Origin: Bacteroidota bacterium
GTDB taxonomy: Bacteria; Bacteroidota; Bacteroidia; UBA8524
Assembly (NCBI GenBank): GCA_016124735.1
Contig: WGMZ01000002.1
Span: 1 to 64,000 of the forward strand
Length of the DNA: 64,000 bases
Reading direction: 5' to 3'
Shown: positions 15,003 through 23,710 of the stretch, piece by piece
How the letters are laid out: each line of letters opens with the position of its first letter
How positions within the stretch are numbered: position 1 is the first letter of the stretch
The notes under the pieces: model-generated
What the model saw: only the letters and a program-made list of their open reading frames with translations
What the model was told of the DNA's origin: nothing
Database searches by the model: none
Translations under genes and position numbers: made by a program

Positions 15003-16713
15003 GGGAAAGATTCATAGTCCCTGGCTGGTATCGGCCTTGCTTCTGTTGTTGAGCTTTGTGCTTTACGGACGCTCGCTAAATCATGAATTTGCAGTAGATG
15101 ATTATCCTGCTATTGTCAATAATACCCTGGTAAAAAAAGGGGTCGTCGGCATTCCTAAGCTGGTGACTCACAGCTTTTATTATGGCTACGACCGCAGGAA
15201 GGAGGCCAATGAATACCGGCCCTTTGTTTCTGCATTTTTTGCCCTGGAATATCAGGTTTTTGGGAGCCATGCGGGTTGGTATCATCTGCTGAATATCTTG
15301 TTGTATTTCGGAATTTTATGGAGCCTTTTTCTTTTGCTGAAGAACTGGCTGGATATCAGGTCGGCCCTGATTGCAACTATCCTTTTTGCCATGGTCCCGG
15401 TTCATTCGGAAGTGGTGCTGAATGTTAAAGCCCAGGATGACCTTTGGGTGTGTCTGTTTATTTTATTGTCTTTCCAATTTTACCTGAAAGAAAAAAGAAA
15501 TTTTCTGGCCTGGTCGCTTGTTTTCTATACTCTGGCGGTGTTCAGCAAGGCATCGGCGCTTCCGTTTTTACTCATCTTTCCTTCACTTGACTGGCTGAGA
15601 ACTAACAAATTAAAAAAGCAGGGCTTTTTATTCATCCTTCCGGCAGCATTGTATCTCATTGCGAGGCATGCGTTCATTGAAGGGGTGGAGAAAATTGATG
15701 TGGTCAATAATGCATTGGCTTTCAGTTCTGGTTATTCAGAGCAAAGCGCAATGGGCTTTGCCTTATTCTACCAGTATATTCTAAAACTGCTTTTTCCCTA
15801 TCCTTTAAGTTGGGATTATTCATACAATCATTTTGCATTGCATGGATGGATGCATTGGCAATCCATAGTGGGCTTGCTTCTTTTTCTTGCTCTGGTTTAT
15901 CTTATCCTTCGAAGCTGGAAAAAGCCGACACTGATTTCCTGGCTAAGCTTTTTCTTTCTTTTGTCCATAGGCCTGTACCTCCAGCTGGTAATACTAATCG
16001 AATCAACGTTTGCTGAACGCTTTCTTCTGCTCCCGTCATTGGCCTTTGTCGTTGCATTGGTAGTTTTATTCCGGGAAAAGAAATGGGCAAATGGTTTATG
16101 GATTACCCTGGGTATAGCCTGGGCCGCAATTGTGTGGGCAAGGGTGCCGGACTGGAAAAATAACACGCATTTGTTTTCGGCAGATATATCCAAGGTACCC
16201 AACAGCACCCGCGCGAACACGGCCCTTGCATTTAACCTGTATGAAAGAGCAATTGCTACAGAGAACACAAATGAAAAGTTACTTCTGGAAAGTGCAGAAT
16301 ACTACAGAAAGGCAATCAATATATACGGCAACGATGGATCTACCTGGTACAATTACGGCATGTGTAATTTGGCTTTAGGAGAATACACCATGGCAGAGTT
16401 ATGTTTCAAGGACTGCCTGAGGCTTGAGCCAGAGCATACGCTGGCATTCAATAATCTTGGCAATATTCAATACCTGAAGGGGGAGCATGAATTGGCGAAA
16501 TACTATTACACCAAAGCCATACAGATTGACCCTAAAAATTCCGAAGCCTGGAGTAACCTCGGAGCTGAGTATTTATTGTCTGGAAGGAACGACTCCGCTT
16601 ATTATGCACTGGAGACCGCTGTTCATCTCGATCCTAAAAATGAAAATGCTATCTATAACAGGAATGTCGTGATGAAGCGCTTGGGAATTACTCCGACTTC
16701 ATCGGGTCAATAA
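14986..16713 (+). CDS. TMTC-like polytopic membrane protein with C-terminal TPRs
   Basis: A 575-residue protein whose first 385 residues hold about 9-11 membrane segments and whose last 170 residues are four to five tetratricopeptide repeats (TWYNYGMCNLALGEYTMAE, AFNNLGNIQYLKGEHELA, AWSNLGAEYLLSG). The loop after the first membrane segment has FAVDDYPAIVNN, matching the Asp-rich first loop of GT-C glycosyltransferases, and HSEVV with NVKAQDD later. This layout resembles TMTC proteins (O-mannosyl-type transferases in animals) and bacterial DUF1736/GT39-like proteins. A glycosyltransferase role on exported proteins is plausible but inferred. Start overlaps folA by 17 nt; the 3' end overlaps the convergent TPR/CAP gene by 26 nt. 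Confidence 0.75.
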   Translation: MKELSKGKIHSPWLVSALLLLLSFVLYGRSLNHEFAVDDYPAIVNNTLVKKGVVGIPKLVTHSFYYGYDRRKEANEYRPFVSAFFALEYQVFGSHAGWYHLLNILLYFGILWSLFLLLKNWLDIRSALIATILFAMVPVHSEVVLNVKAQDDLWVCLFILLSFQFYLKEKRNFLAWSLVFYTLAVFSKASALPFLLIFPSLDWLRTNKLKKQGFLFILPAALYLIARHAFIEGVEKIDVVNNALAFSSGYSEQSAMGFALFYQYILKLLFPYPLSWDYSYNHFALHGWMHWQSIVGLLLFLALVYLILRSWKKPTLISWLSFFFLLSIGLYLQLVILIESTFAERFLLLPSLAFVVALVVLFREKKWANGLWITLGIAWAAIVWARVPDWKNNTHLFSADISKVPNSTRANTALAFNLYERAIATENTNEKLLLESAEYYRKAINIYGNDGSTWYNYGMCNLALGEYTMAELCFKDCLRLEPEHTLAFNNLGNIQYLKGEHELAKYYYTKAIQIDPKNSEAWSNLGAEYLLSGRNDSAYYALETAVHLDPKNENAIYNRNVVMKRLGITPTSSGQ

Positions 16714-18991
16714 ATTCCACAGTGTATGTATAGGTATGCGGGTGCGAATCGCCATGCAGCAGGATTCCTTCAATCTTTACTACATAGCTTTTCCCCATTT
16801 CAGGTTTAAATTGCGGTGTCCAAACCAGTGTCGGCATGCCATAGCCATCTACCGGTTGTTCTTGTTTCAGGGGAAGGGTTTTCCCATCAACGCTCATAGT
16901 CACCCTGGCTTTGGTCAAATTTGCATAAAGGGAAAAATTCCAGCGGTTAAAAGCAAACATTGCCGGACAGTAATCGCGGGGTGGCCACGATACGAAATCC
17001 ATCATGTAATCGCTGCTGTCTTTATCTCCGCCATCATCGAGGGTCCAGATGAGTGCCACTTTATTGGTGGAACCATGTCCCATATACCGGGCGGGTGGAT
17101 ACAAGAGCCATCTTCTGTTTCCAACAAAGGTGTTTTCTTCATCCTGATCGGCCATTATGGTGGTTACCGCAAATACGGTTGTTTGTCCAAAGACCCTGGC
17201 CGAGAGTTGAGCTGCTTCTACTGCGCTTTGCGCATAGCATTTCCAGGTTTCAGCAGGTGCAGTAAAGAGTTTGCCGTCGTTCACCTGGTAGATGAGGGCC
17301 GCTTTTTGGCAAGCAGCATTTTTAAAAGTGTCGAGTCGGACATAGTCAGGAACTCCCGCTGCGCGTCGGAAGTAATTGATGCGCTGTTCCACTTTATCCT
17401 GCACGAATCCCGGAATGCTGCCTGCATCACAAAGCAAGTCGTTGCCGTTCCATGTATATTCAAATACCTGTTGTCCGTTCCGTTCAACTTTCAGAAGGCG
17501 ACTGCCAAAATAGTTGGCCTGAAAATCTTTCACCACCAGATTCTTTTTTAGTTTCCTTAAATCGACTGTTTGTGGGAAATACTGATCGTGTTGTTTCACC
17601 GCGATTCGAGCATAGCTAAACCATGACGAGTCGGTGTATTCTCCAATCAGGTGTGTTGACAAGGCTTGAGTCTTTTGATAGACTTCTTTGTCGTTGGGGT
17701 ATTCTTCTAAGACAAAAGGGATGAAATTATACAAGGCCGTCCGGTCCGTATAATTTTCGGGATGATTCAGGGCTGCCAGCAATTCCTGATGCTTGTAGCG
17801 ATTGAACCAGGCATCCTTTTTTAACTCAGCGCTCGCAGCATTCAGGGAGCTTGCCAGGAGAAAGATGGATTTCTCCTCTTTAACACGGTTAAATAAATTT
17901 TTCCAACGATCGGGTCGGATACTGGCCTGGAAAGAACTGTCGGCATAGTTGCCACTCACATAATTATTCAGCAACATGGCAAGCATGTAGGTTCGCTCGA
18001 ATTTGGCGGAATAGCGGATCAGGTTGAAGATGAGCTCATTGTTGTCGGAGTTGTAAAGCGGATCCATCTCCTGGTATTGCTTGCCATATTCTGCATAGTA
18101 CTCATTTTTTACATGGATAAAACCAGCGAGCAGACTGTCGGCTATATGGTTTTCGTCGCCCGCTGAGAACCGGTTCATCAAATAGAGAAACAATACTGTT
18201 TCTTTATGGATGTATAAGCTGTCATCTTTAAAACGGGGACGCATGGCAGCGAACATATCCAGGGTGCTGAGTTCCGGGCGCGACTGCGTTACAAGCAGCA
18301 GGAATGATTTCAATAGCTGCGATTTTAACAGAGCCGATTCCGGATAGATATCGAGACCCATTTCTGCATAGTATGCAGCGCTGTCGTATTGCTTATTTTC
18401 AATCTTGTATTGTGTCAACAAAACAAAAGGCTGCGGGTTGCTCAACGCTTTTCCAGGGTTTTGGGCGGCGCTTAATTCGGCGACCATTTCGCGACTGATA
18501 TGCACGGCGGTGGCTGTGTCTTTGAGCGCCAATGCGACCTCGGCATTTCCCCATCTGGCTGGAAGATAGTGGTAGAGATCGAAGACCTTGGAGAAGTATT
18601 TATCGCTCTGAATATACCGCTGTTCCTGAAGGTCGGAGTATGCAGCGGCCATGCATTCATCCAATAATTGACGGAAGAAGCTGGTGTCCTGTTCGCGAAT
18701 GAGCTCCGGACTTTTGCTTTTTCGCAATGCTTTTTCGGCACTTTTTAATGCATCTGAAAGAGCTTTTGGATAATCCGGATTATCTTTCAAAGCCAGCATC
18801 ACTTTCGCGTGCAGCAAATATGCCTCCGGGCTGTTTTTTGTGTTCTTGTGTTTGAACACTTTTTCCAGTGACTTTAAAGCTTTTTGATACTGTTGATTTT
18901 CGTACTGAACTTCTGCTTTATGCAGTCTTTTTTCCTGAGCGTTAACGCCGAGTGTCAGGAATAAAAAGAATAAGAGGATCCATTGCTTCAT
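16688..18991 (-). CDS. Exported TPR protein with a C-terminal CAP-like domain
   Basis: A 767-residue protein with a signal peptide (MKQWILLFFLFLTLGVNAQ). Residues 20-240 carry TPR-like helices (EVQYENQQYQKALKSLEKVF), the middle is helical without recognised family, and about 530-660 resembles a CAP/SCP domain: VEQRINYFRRAAGVPDYV, then AACQKAALIY, W-K-C-Y and ENTFVGNRRWLLYPP. A final beta-rich module follows. In bacterial CAP proteins I expect a His in the LSH segment and a GHRRW motif; here the positions read LFT and GNRRW, so both cavity histidines appear replaced. Function unknown; binding rather than catalysis is suggested. ATG at 18991 chosen over 19030 because of the signal peptide. Its 3' end overlaps the convergent TMTC-like gene. 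Confidence 0.72.
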   Translation of the reverse strand: MKQWILLFFLFLTLGVNAQEKRLHKAEVQYENQQYQKALKSLEKVFKHKNTKNSPEAYLLHAKVMLALKDNPDYPKALSDALKSAEKALRKSKSPELIREQDTSFFRQLLDECMAAAYSDLQEQRYIQSDKYFSKVFDLYHYLPARWGNAEVALALKDTATAVHISREMVAELSAAQNPGKALSNPQPFVLLTQYKIENKQYDSAAYYAEMGLDIYPESALLKSQLLKSFLLLVTQSRPELSTLDMFAAMRPRFKDDSLYIHKETVLFLYLMNRFSAGDENHIADSLLAGFIHVKNEYYAEYGKQYQEMDPLYNSDNNELIFNLIRYSAKFERTYMLAMLLNNYVSGNYADSSFQASIRPDRWKNLFNRVKEEKSIFLLASSLNAASAELKKDAWFNRYKHQELLAALNHPENYTDRTALYNFIPFVLEEYPNDKEVYQKTQALSTHLIGEYTDSSWFSYARIAVKQHDQYFPQTVDLRKLKKNLVVKDFQANYFGSRLLKVERNGQQVFEYTWNGNDLLCDAGSIPGFVQDKVEQRINYFRRAAGVPDYVRLDTFKNAACQKAALIYQVNDGKLFTAPAETWKCYAQSAVEAAQLSARVFGQTTVFAVTTIMADQDEENTFVGNRRWLLYPPARYMGHGSTNKVALIWTLDDGGDKDSSDYMMDFVSWPPRDYCPAMFAFNRWNFSLYANLTKARVTMSVDGKTLPLKQEQPVDGYGMPTLVWTPQFKPEMGKSYVVKIEGILLHGDSHPHTYTYTVEFIDPMKSE

Positions 18992-19113
18992 TGGTGGACA
19001 AAAATCATAGAAATAACGTCGCAAAACCAAATACGGGCTGTGAATTCTTTTTCATCTGTAAATGAGCAGCTAAAGAAAATCTTTTATGGAAGGGCTCAAA
19101 AGCAACTCTCAAA

Positions 19114-19144
19114 TTGTAGGGAATTTATAATTGCCTTATTTTCG
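19114..19144 (+). promoter_or_regulatory. Promoter of the glutamine synthetase III gene
   Basis: A TTG (19114-19116) followed after 20 nt by TATTTTCG (19137-19144) matches the Bacteroidota -33/-7 promoter with one mismatch in TAnnTTTG. It lies 17 nt before the ATG. Inverted GGAATT/AATTCC arms (19120-19125 and 19147-19152) flank the -7 box and could be an operator for nitrogen control; this is speculative. Confidence 0.6.
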
Positions 19145-19161
19145 CGCAATTCCTCTATAAT

Positions 19162-21351
19162 ATGTCAACTTCTGCTATACGTTTAAAAGCGCTTGAAATG
19201 GCGCAAACTCGCACCAAGGTTAAGGTGGACCTGCCATCTGACAAGATTTCTGATTATTTCGGCTCTCATGTTTTTGGAGACAAAGCCATGAAAGCGCACC
19301 TCAGCAAAGAGGCTTACAAGGCAATCAAAGCTGCCCGGGAAACAGGCGAAAAAATTGACCGCGAGATAGCAGAGCAGGTTGCTGCAGGAATGCGTCAATG
19401 GGCGGTGAGCAAAGGGGTAACACATTATACTCACTGGTTTCAACCGCTTACCGGCACAACGGCAGAAAAGCACGATGCCTTTTTTGACCCGATCAGTGAC
19501 ACGGAGTCTGTCGAGAAATTTACCGGCAGCGCCCTGGTTCAGCAGGAGCCTGACGCCTCCTCCTTTCCAAGCGGAGGCCTGAGAAACACTTTTGAAGCAC
19601 GTGGTTACACGGCATGGGATCCATCTTCACCGGTTTTTGTAGTAGATAACAAGATTGGAAAAACCCTGTGCATTCCAACCATTTTTGTATCCTATACAGG
19701 AGAAGCGCTCGATTACAAAGCGCCATTGCTCAAGTCGCTTCATGCACTTGAATCATCGGCCGTGGAGGTATGTCAGCTATTCGATAAAAACGTGAAAAAG
19801 GTACAGGCTACCCTGGGAATTGAGCAAGAGTATTTTTTAGTTGATGAAGCGCTGTACAATGCGCGTCCCGATATGGTAATCACGGGCAGAACCCTGTTTG
19901 GGTACAGTGCGGCAAAGGGACAACAGCTGGAAGACCATTATTTCGGATCTATTCCGGAACGTGTATACGCCTATATGCTCGATTTTGAAACCGAAGCATT
20001 GAAGTTGGGTATTCCATTGAAAACCCGTCACAACGAGGTGGCTCCCGGCCAGTTCGAATGTGCACCAAATTTTGAAGACATTAATCTGGCCATCGACCAC
20101 AATCAATTGTTGATGGATATCATGGAAAAAATTGCCCGCCGCCATGGACTGAAGGTGTTATTCCATGAAAAACCTTTCGCAGGAATCAATGGCTCGGGAA
20201 AACACAATAACTGGTCGATGGGCACCGACACAGGGGTGAACTTGCTTTCGCCGGGAAATACCCCTAACAAGAACCTACAGTTTCTGACTTTCTTCGTGAA
20301 TGTAATCAAAGCCGTTCATGATTATCCGGATCTGTTACGAGCTTCGATTGCCTCTACCGAAAACCAACACCGCCTCGGAGCCAATGAAGCTCCTCCTTCT
20401 ATCATCTCGGTATTTATTGGTTCTCAACTTACCGAAGTATTGAACGAGCTGGAATCCAACAAGGCCAAAAAATCCACCAAAGGCAAGGCAGAGTCCATCA
20501 TCTTCCCACGTATCCCGGAAATCCTTCTGGATAATACCGACCGGAACAGAACATCGCCTTTTGCATTTACCGGAAACAAATTCGAATTCCGTGCTGTGGG
20601 TTCATCTGCGAACTCCGCCTCTCCGATGATTGTTCTGAACACCATCGTTTCACAGCAATTGAAGGCATTTATGACGGACCTCAAGGCGGCCATGAAAAAA
20701 GGACTGAGCCAGGATGAAGCGGTTGTAACTGTACTTCGCGCGTATGTAAAGCAGTCAAAAAATATACTCTTCGAAGGAAACGGTTATAGCGAAGAATGGC
20801 TTAAAGAAGCACTGAAGCGCGGACTGACAAACATTACAGATGTTCCGAATGCACTCAAGGCATACGTGGACAAGGATGTCCTGAAGCTATTCGACCAAAG
20901 CGGAGTATTGAGTGCCAAGGAGGTACATGCTCGTTATGAAATTCTGATTGAAGAATACACCAAGAAGATTCAGATAGAATCACGCGTGATGGGAGACCTC
21001 GCCAATACCATGGTCATTCCGGCCGCCATGAATTACCAAAATAAGCTGGCAGCAACAGCCAAGAACATGAAAGAGTTGGGCATGAAAAAGGCGAGCTACG
21101 ATGTGTACATTAAAACGGTGGAAGAAATTTCAGGCTATGTTTCCGAATTGAAACGTTTTGTGTTCGAAATGGTTGAAGCAAGGAAAAGAGCGAATGCCGT
21201 GGATGATGTGGAAAAGCGCGCGCAAATGTACTGCAGCGAGGTGCAGCCTTATTTCCATCAAATCAGGTATCTGGCTGATAAACTGGAACGTATCGTGGAA
21301 AACGAATGCTGGCAGTTGCCAAAATATAGAGAACTCCTCTTTATTCGCTAA
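19162..21351 (+). CDS. glnN: Type III glutamine synthetase
   Basis: ATP-dependent ligase that makes glutamine from glutamate and ammonia, the main ammonium-assimilating enzyme in many Bacteroidota. At 729 residues it has the large GSIII size rather than the roughly 450 of GSI. The GSIII signature KPFAGINGSGKHNNWS sits near residue 335, preceded by GIEQEYFLVD (metal-binding Glu) and HNEVAPGQFECAP, and followed by ENQHRLGANEAPPS and NRTSPFAFTGNKFEFR. The ATG at 19162 gives the standard start. The gene appears monocistronic, and 85 nt separate it from the PorE-like gene. GSIII is usually nitrogen-regulated; only the promoter with an inverted repeat supports that here. Confidence 0.96.
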   Translation: MSTSAIRLKALEMAQTRTKVKVDLPSDKISDYFGSHVFGDKAMKAHLSKEAYKAIKAARETGEKIDREIAEQVAAGMRQWAVSKGVTHYTHWFQPLTGTTAEKHDAFFDPISDTESVEKFTGSALVQQEPDASSFPSGGLRNTFEARGYTAWDPSSPVFVVDNKIGKTLCIPTIFVSYTGEALDYKAPLLKSLHALESSAVEVCQLFDKNVKKVQATLGIEQEYFLVDEALYNARPDMVITGRTLFGYSAAKGQQLEDHYFGSIPERVYAYMLDFETEALKLGIPLKTRHNEVAPGQFECAPNFEDINLAIDHNQLLMDIMEKIARRHGLKVLFHEKPFAGINGSGKHNNWSMGTDTGVNLLSPGNTPNKNLQFLTFFVNVIKAVHDYPDLLRASIASTENQHRLGANEAPPSIISVFIGSQLTEVLNELESNKAKKSTKGKAESIIFPRIPEILLDNTDRNRTSPFAFTGNKFEFRAVGSSANSASPMIVLNTIVSQQLKAFMTDLKAAMKKGLSQDEAVVTVLRAYVKQSKNILFEGNGYSEEWLKEALKRGLTNITDVPNALKAYVDKDVLKLFDQSGVLSAKEVHARYEILIEEYTKKIQIESRVMGDLANTMVIPAAMNYQNKLAATAKNMKELGMKKASYDVYIKTVEEISGYVSELKRFVFEMVEARKRANAVDDVEKRAQMYCSEVQPYFHQIRYLADKLERIVENECWQLPKYRELLFIR

Positions 21352-21393
21352 AAATTCTTTTCGATTTTGATACGTAAATAGTCAACTTTTCCG

Positions 21394-21422
21394 TTGATTA
21401 TTTGCGTATTATTCTATATTCG
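21394..21422 (+). promoter_or_regulatory. Promoter of the OmpA/TPR lipoprotein gene
   Basis: TTG (21394-21396), 18-nt spacer, then TATATTCG (21415-21422), one mismatch from TAnnTTTG. It lies 14-20 nt before the two candidate ATGs. The TTG overlaps a short inverted repeat GTCAAC/GTTGAT around 21381-21398. Confidence 0.55.
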
Positions 21423-21436
21423 CTGACTAAGTTAGA

Positions 21437-23524
21437 TTGAAAATGGGAAAACTGATTACCAAATCACTTAGTTCTGGGCTCATTATTATTTTACTAGTTA
21501 CTGCATTGCCATATCTGCAGTCGTGCAAATCAACTGCTACAATGAAGCAGGGCAACGAGGAATTCAACAAAAAGAATTACACCTCAGCGGCAAATATTTA
21601 TAAGGAGGTAGCTAGAACTGAAAAAAACCGTAACATCCGCAAGGAAGCTTATTACAAGCAAGGCTTGGCCTGCTTGATGACGAACGACTACAAGGAAGCG
21701 GAAAAGTCATTCGAGAAGTCTCAGCGCTACAAGTCCACAAAAGGCAGCGACGAGATGGATCGCCTGGCCGTGAAATTCCAGGCGGATGCTATGAAGATGC
21801 AGGAAAAATATGCGGAAGCAATCATCAAGTACGACGAGTACCTGAAAGATAATCCTGACGACCAGGAAGTGAAGATGGCGAAAGAAGGCTGTGAGCTGGC
21901 CTTGAAGTGGAAGGATGAAAAAACCCGCTATGTAATAGAAAACTTTAAAAAAGCCAATACCCGAGAATCTGACTTTGCTCCCTGGTACCTGGATAAATTT
22001 GGTCTGGTGTTCACTTCTGCCCGGGCTGGCGGAATGAACAAAAAGGAATACGGCTGGACCGGACAGTACTACGACGATATTTACATCTGTAAGATGAAAA
22101 AACGCCGCGGACAAGTTAGCTGGCAAAATCCAACCTTACTCGGTGGATCAGTAAATACAAAACTTTCTGATGGCGTGGCAAGCTTCGACGGAAAGGGCCG
22201 CGAGATTTATTATACCCAATGCAATGCAGAGGATGGAAAAGGCCTTCGTTGCAAGATTTGGTCGGCCAAGAAAATTGGAAGGGAAAATTACGAGCAACCT
22301 TATTTACTTGATTTCAATAGCGATTCATTCAGCTGCGGTCATCCGGCAATTTCTCCTGACGGAAAGCAAATGTACTTTTCATCCAATATGCCTGGCGGCG
22401 AAGGTGGATGGGATTTGTACGTGGTTAATTACGTGCGGCGTGGTAAAACCTGGAGTGTTCCTTTGAATCTCGGGCCAACCATTAATACCAAAGGCGATGA
22501 AATGTATCCGTATCTGCACACCGATGGAACATTATATTTCGCATCTAATGGCCATGTAACTCTTGGAGGTTTGGATATCGTTTATTCGACAGGCAGCGGA
22601 CAGGAATGGACGACTCCTGAAAACATGAAATCTCCAATCAATTCCGGAGGAGATGATTTCGGTATCTGGTTGGCAGAAGACAAAGAAAGCGGTTACTTCT
22701 CATCCAACCGGCAGGGAGGAAGAGGAAGCGACGATATCTACTCCTTTACCATGAAACCTTGTGAGTTGATGCTGGCAGGGGTGGTAAGAGACCAAAATAC
22801 CAAAGCGGTTATTCCCGGAGCGAAGGTGTTGATTAAATCCAATAAGGATACCGCCACGATTATTCTGGTAGCAGACCAAACCGGAGCCTACTCCATGCCG
22901 CTGACCCAAATGACCAAATACGAGATTTATGCGACGGCACCGGATAACGACCCCTACTATTTTGATTCTCCAATAGAATTTGAATCAACGGAAGGCGTGG
23001 CATGTTTTACCACATTGCAGCGCGATCTCGAGATGAAGAAACTTGAAGTTAAGTTTACAGTGGAAGGTATCCTGTACGATTTGGACAAAGCAAATATCCG
23101 CCCGGATGCCGCCCAAATTCTGGATGATTCGGTGGTTGCCGTTTTGGAACGATTCCCCAGAATTAAAATTGAATTGGGTTCACATACCGACTGTCGTGCA
23201 AGCGAGGCATACAACGATACCCTTTCTCAGGCTCGTGCCGATTCGGCTGTAGCGTATATCGTGAGCAAAGGAATCGATCCCCGCAGAATTGTGGCGAAAG
23301 GATACGGAGAACGCGATCTTCGAATCAAGAAATGCTCCTGCGAACTGTCAGATTATCAACATATTTGTACAGAACAAGAGCACCAATTGAACAGGCGGAC
23401 TACCGTAAAAATTATTGATTACAACTGGACTCCTCCGGCAGAGGAACCACAGAAAGAAGAGGAACCCACGCAGAAGCCTAATACGCCTCCGAACAGAAGG
23501 CCACCGGCACCGCGACGAAGGTAA
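21437..23524 (+). CDS. OmpA-family TPR/PD40 lipoprotein, PorE-like
   Basis: A 695-residue lipoprotein (lipobox near LQSC, Cys about residue 30; ATG at 21443 is an equal alternative start). Domain order: TPRs (about 35-150; EEFNKKNYTSAANIYKEVAR, KEAEKSFEKSQ), a PD40/WD40-like propeller (about 165-435; HPAISPDGKQMYFSSN, GYFSSNRQGGRGSDDIYSF), a carboxypeptidase-regulatory-like domain (about 445-525) and an OmpA-like peptidoglycan-binding domain (about 535-665; LGSHTDCRASEAYND, then GYGERDLRIKKC). The tail is Pro/Glu-rich. This is the same order as PorE, the T9SS lipoprotein that anchors the secretion ring to peptidoglycan, but Bacteroidota carry several paralogs of this architecture, so the PorE role is a candidate only. 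Ends in a strong terminator. Confidence 0.8.
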   Translation: MKMGKLITKSLSSGLIIILLVTALPYLQSCKSTATMKQGNEEFNKKNYTSAANIYKEVARTEKNRNIRKEAYYKQGLACLMTNDYKEAEKSFEKSQRYKSTKGSDEMDRLAVKFQADAMKMQEKYAEAIIKYDEYLKDNPDDQEVKMAKEGCELALKWKDEKTRYVIENFKKANTRESDFAPWYLDKFGLVFTSARAGGMNKKEYGWTGQYYDDIYICKMKKRRGQVSWQNPTLLGGSVNTKLSDGVASFDGKGREIYYTQCNAEDGKGLRCKIWSAKKIGRENYEQPYLLDFNSDSFSCGHPAISPDGKQMYFSSNMPGGEGGWDLYVVNYVRRGKTWSVPLNLGPTINTKGDEMYPYLHTDGTLYFASNGHVTLGGLDIVYSTGSGQEWTTPENMKSPINSGGDDFGIWLAEDKESGYFSSNRQGGRGSDDIYSFTMKPCELMLAGVVRDQNTKAVIPGAKVLIKSNKDTATIILVADQTGAYSMPLTQMTKYEIYATAPDNDPYYFDSPIEFESTEGVACFTTLQRDLEMKKLEVKFTVEGILYDLDKANIRPDAAQILDDSVVAVLERFPRIKIELGSHTDCRASEAYNDTLSQARADSAVAYIVSKGIDPRRIVAKGYGERDLRIKKCSCELSDYQHICTEQEHQLNRRTTVKIIDYNWTPPAEEPQKEEEPTQKPNTPPNRRPPAPRRR

Positions 23525-23528
23525 AAAC

Positions 23529-23559
23529 AAAACCCCGGCTCATTGAACCGGGGTTTTTT
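23529..23559 (+). terminator. Intrinsic terminator after the OmpA/TPR lipoprotein gene
   Basis: Ten-base-pair stem AAAACCCCGG/CCGGGGTTTT with a 9-nt loop and a T-run. A-rich sequence on its other side means it could also stop minus-strand transcription from the convergent LytTR gene, whose stop is at 23711. The remaining gap (23560-23710) shows no convincing gene. Confidence 0.9.
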
Positions 23560-23710
23560 GTTTCTTATAAGGTTGCCCTTATTTGGGATCATTAATAAAA
23601 CCTGAGGGGAGAAAATTACATACGTCTCCTCTTCAATACCACTTCAGAATGATGAGAATGGTCCTGATAGTAGAAGTCCTTTCCAACCCACAGCTTTTGA
23701 ACTTGATCCC

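Noticed and set aside
15897..16268. 123-codon minus-strand frame inside the TMTC-like gene
   Set aside because: Entirely antisense to a well-supported gene, no recognisable sequence.
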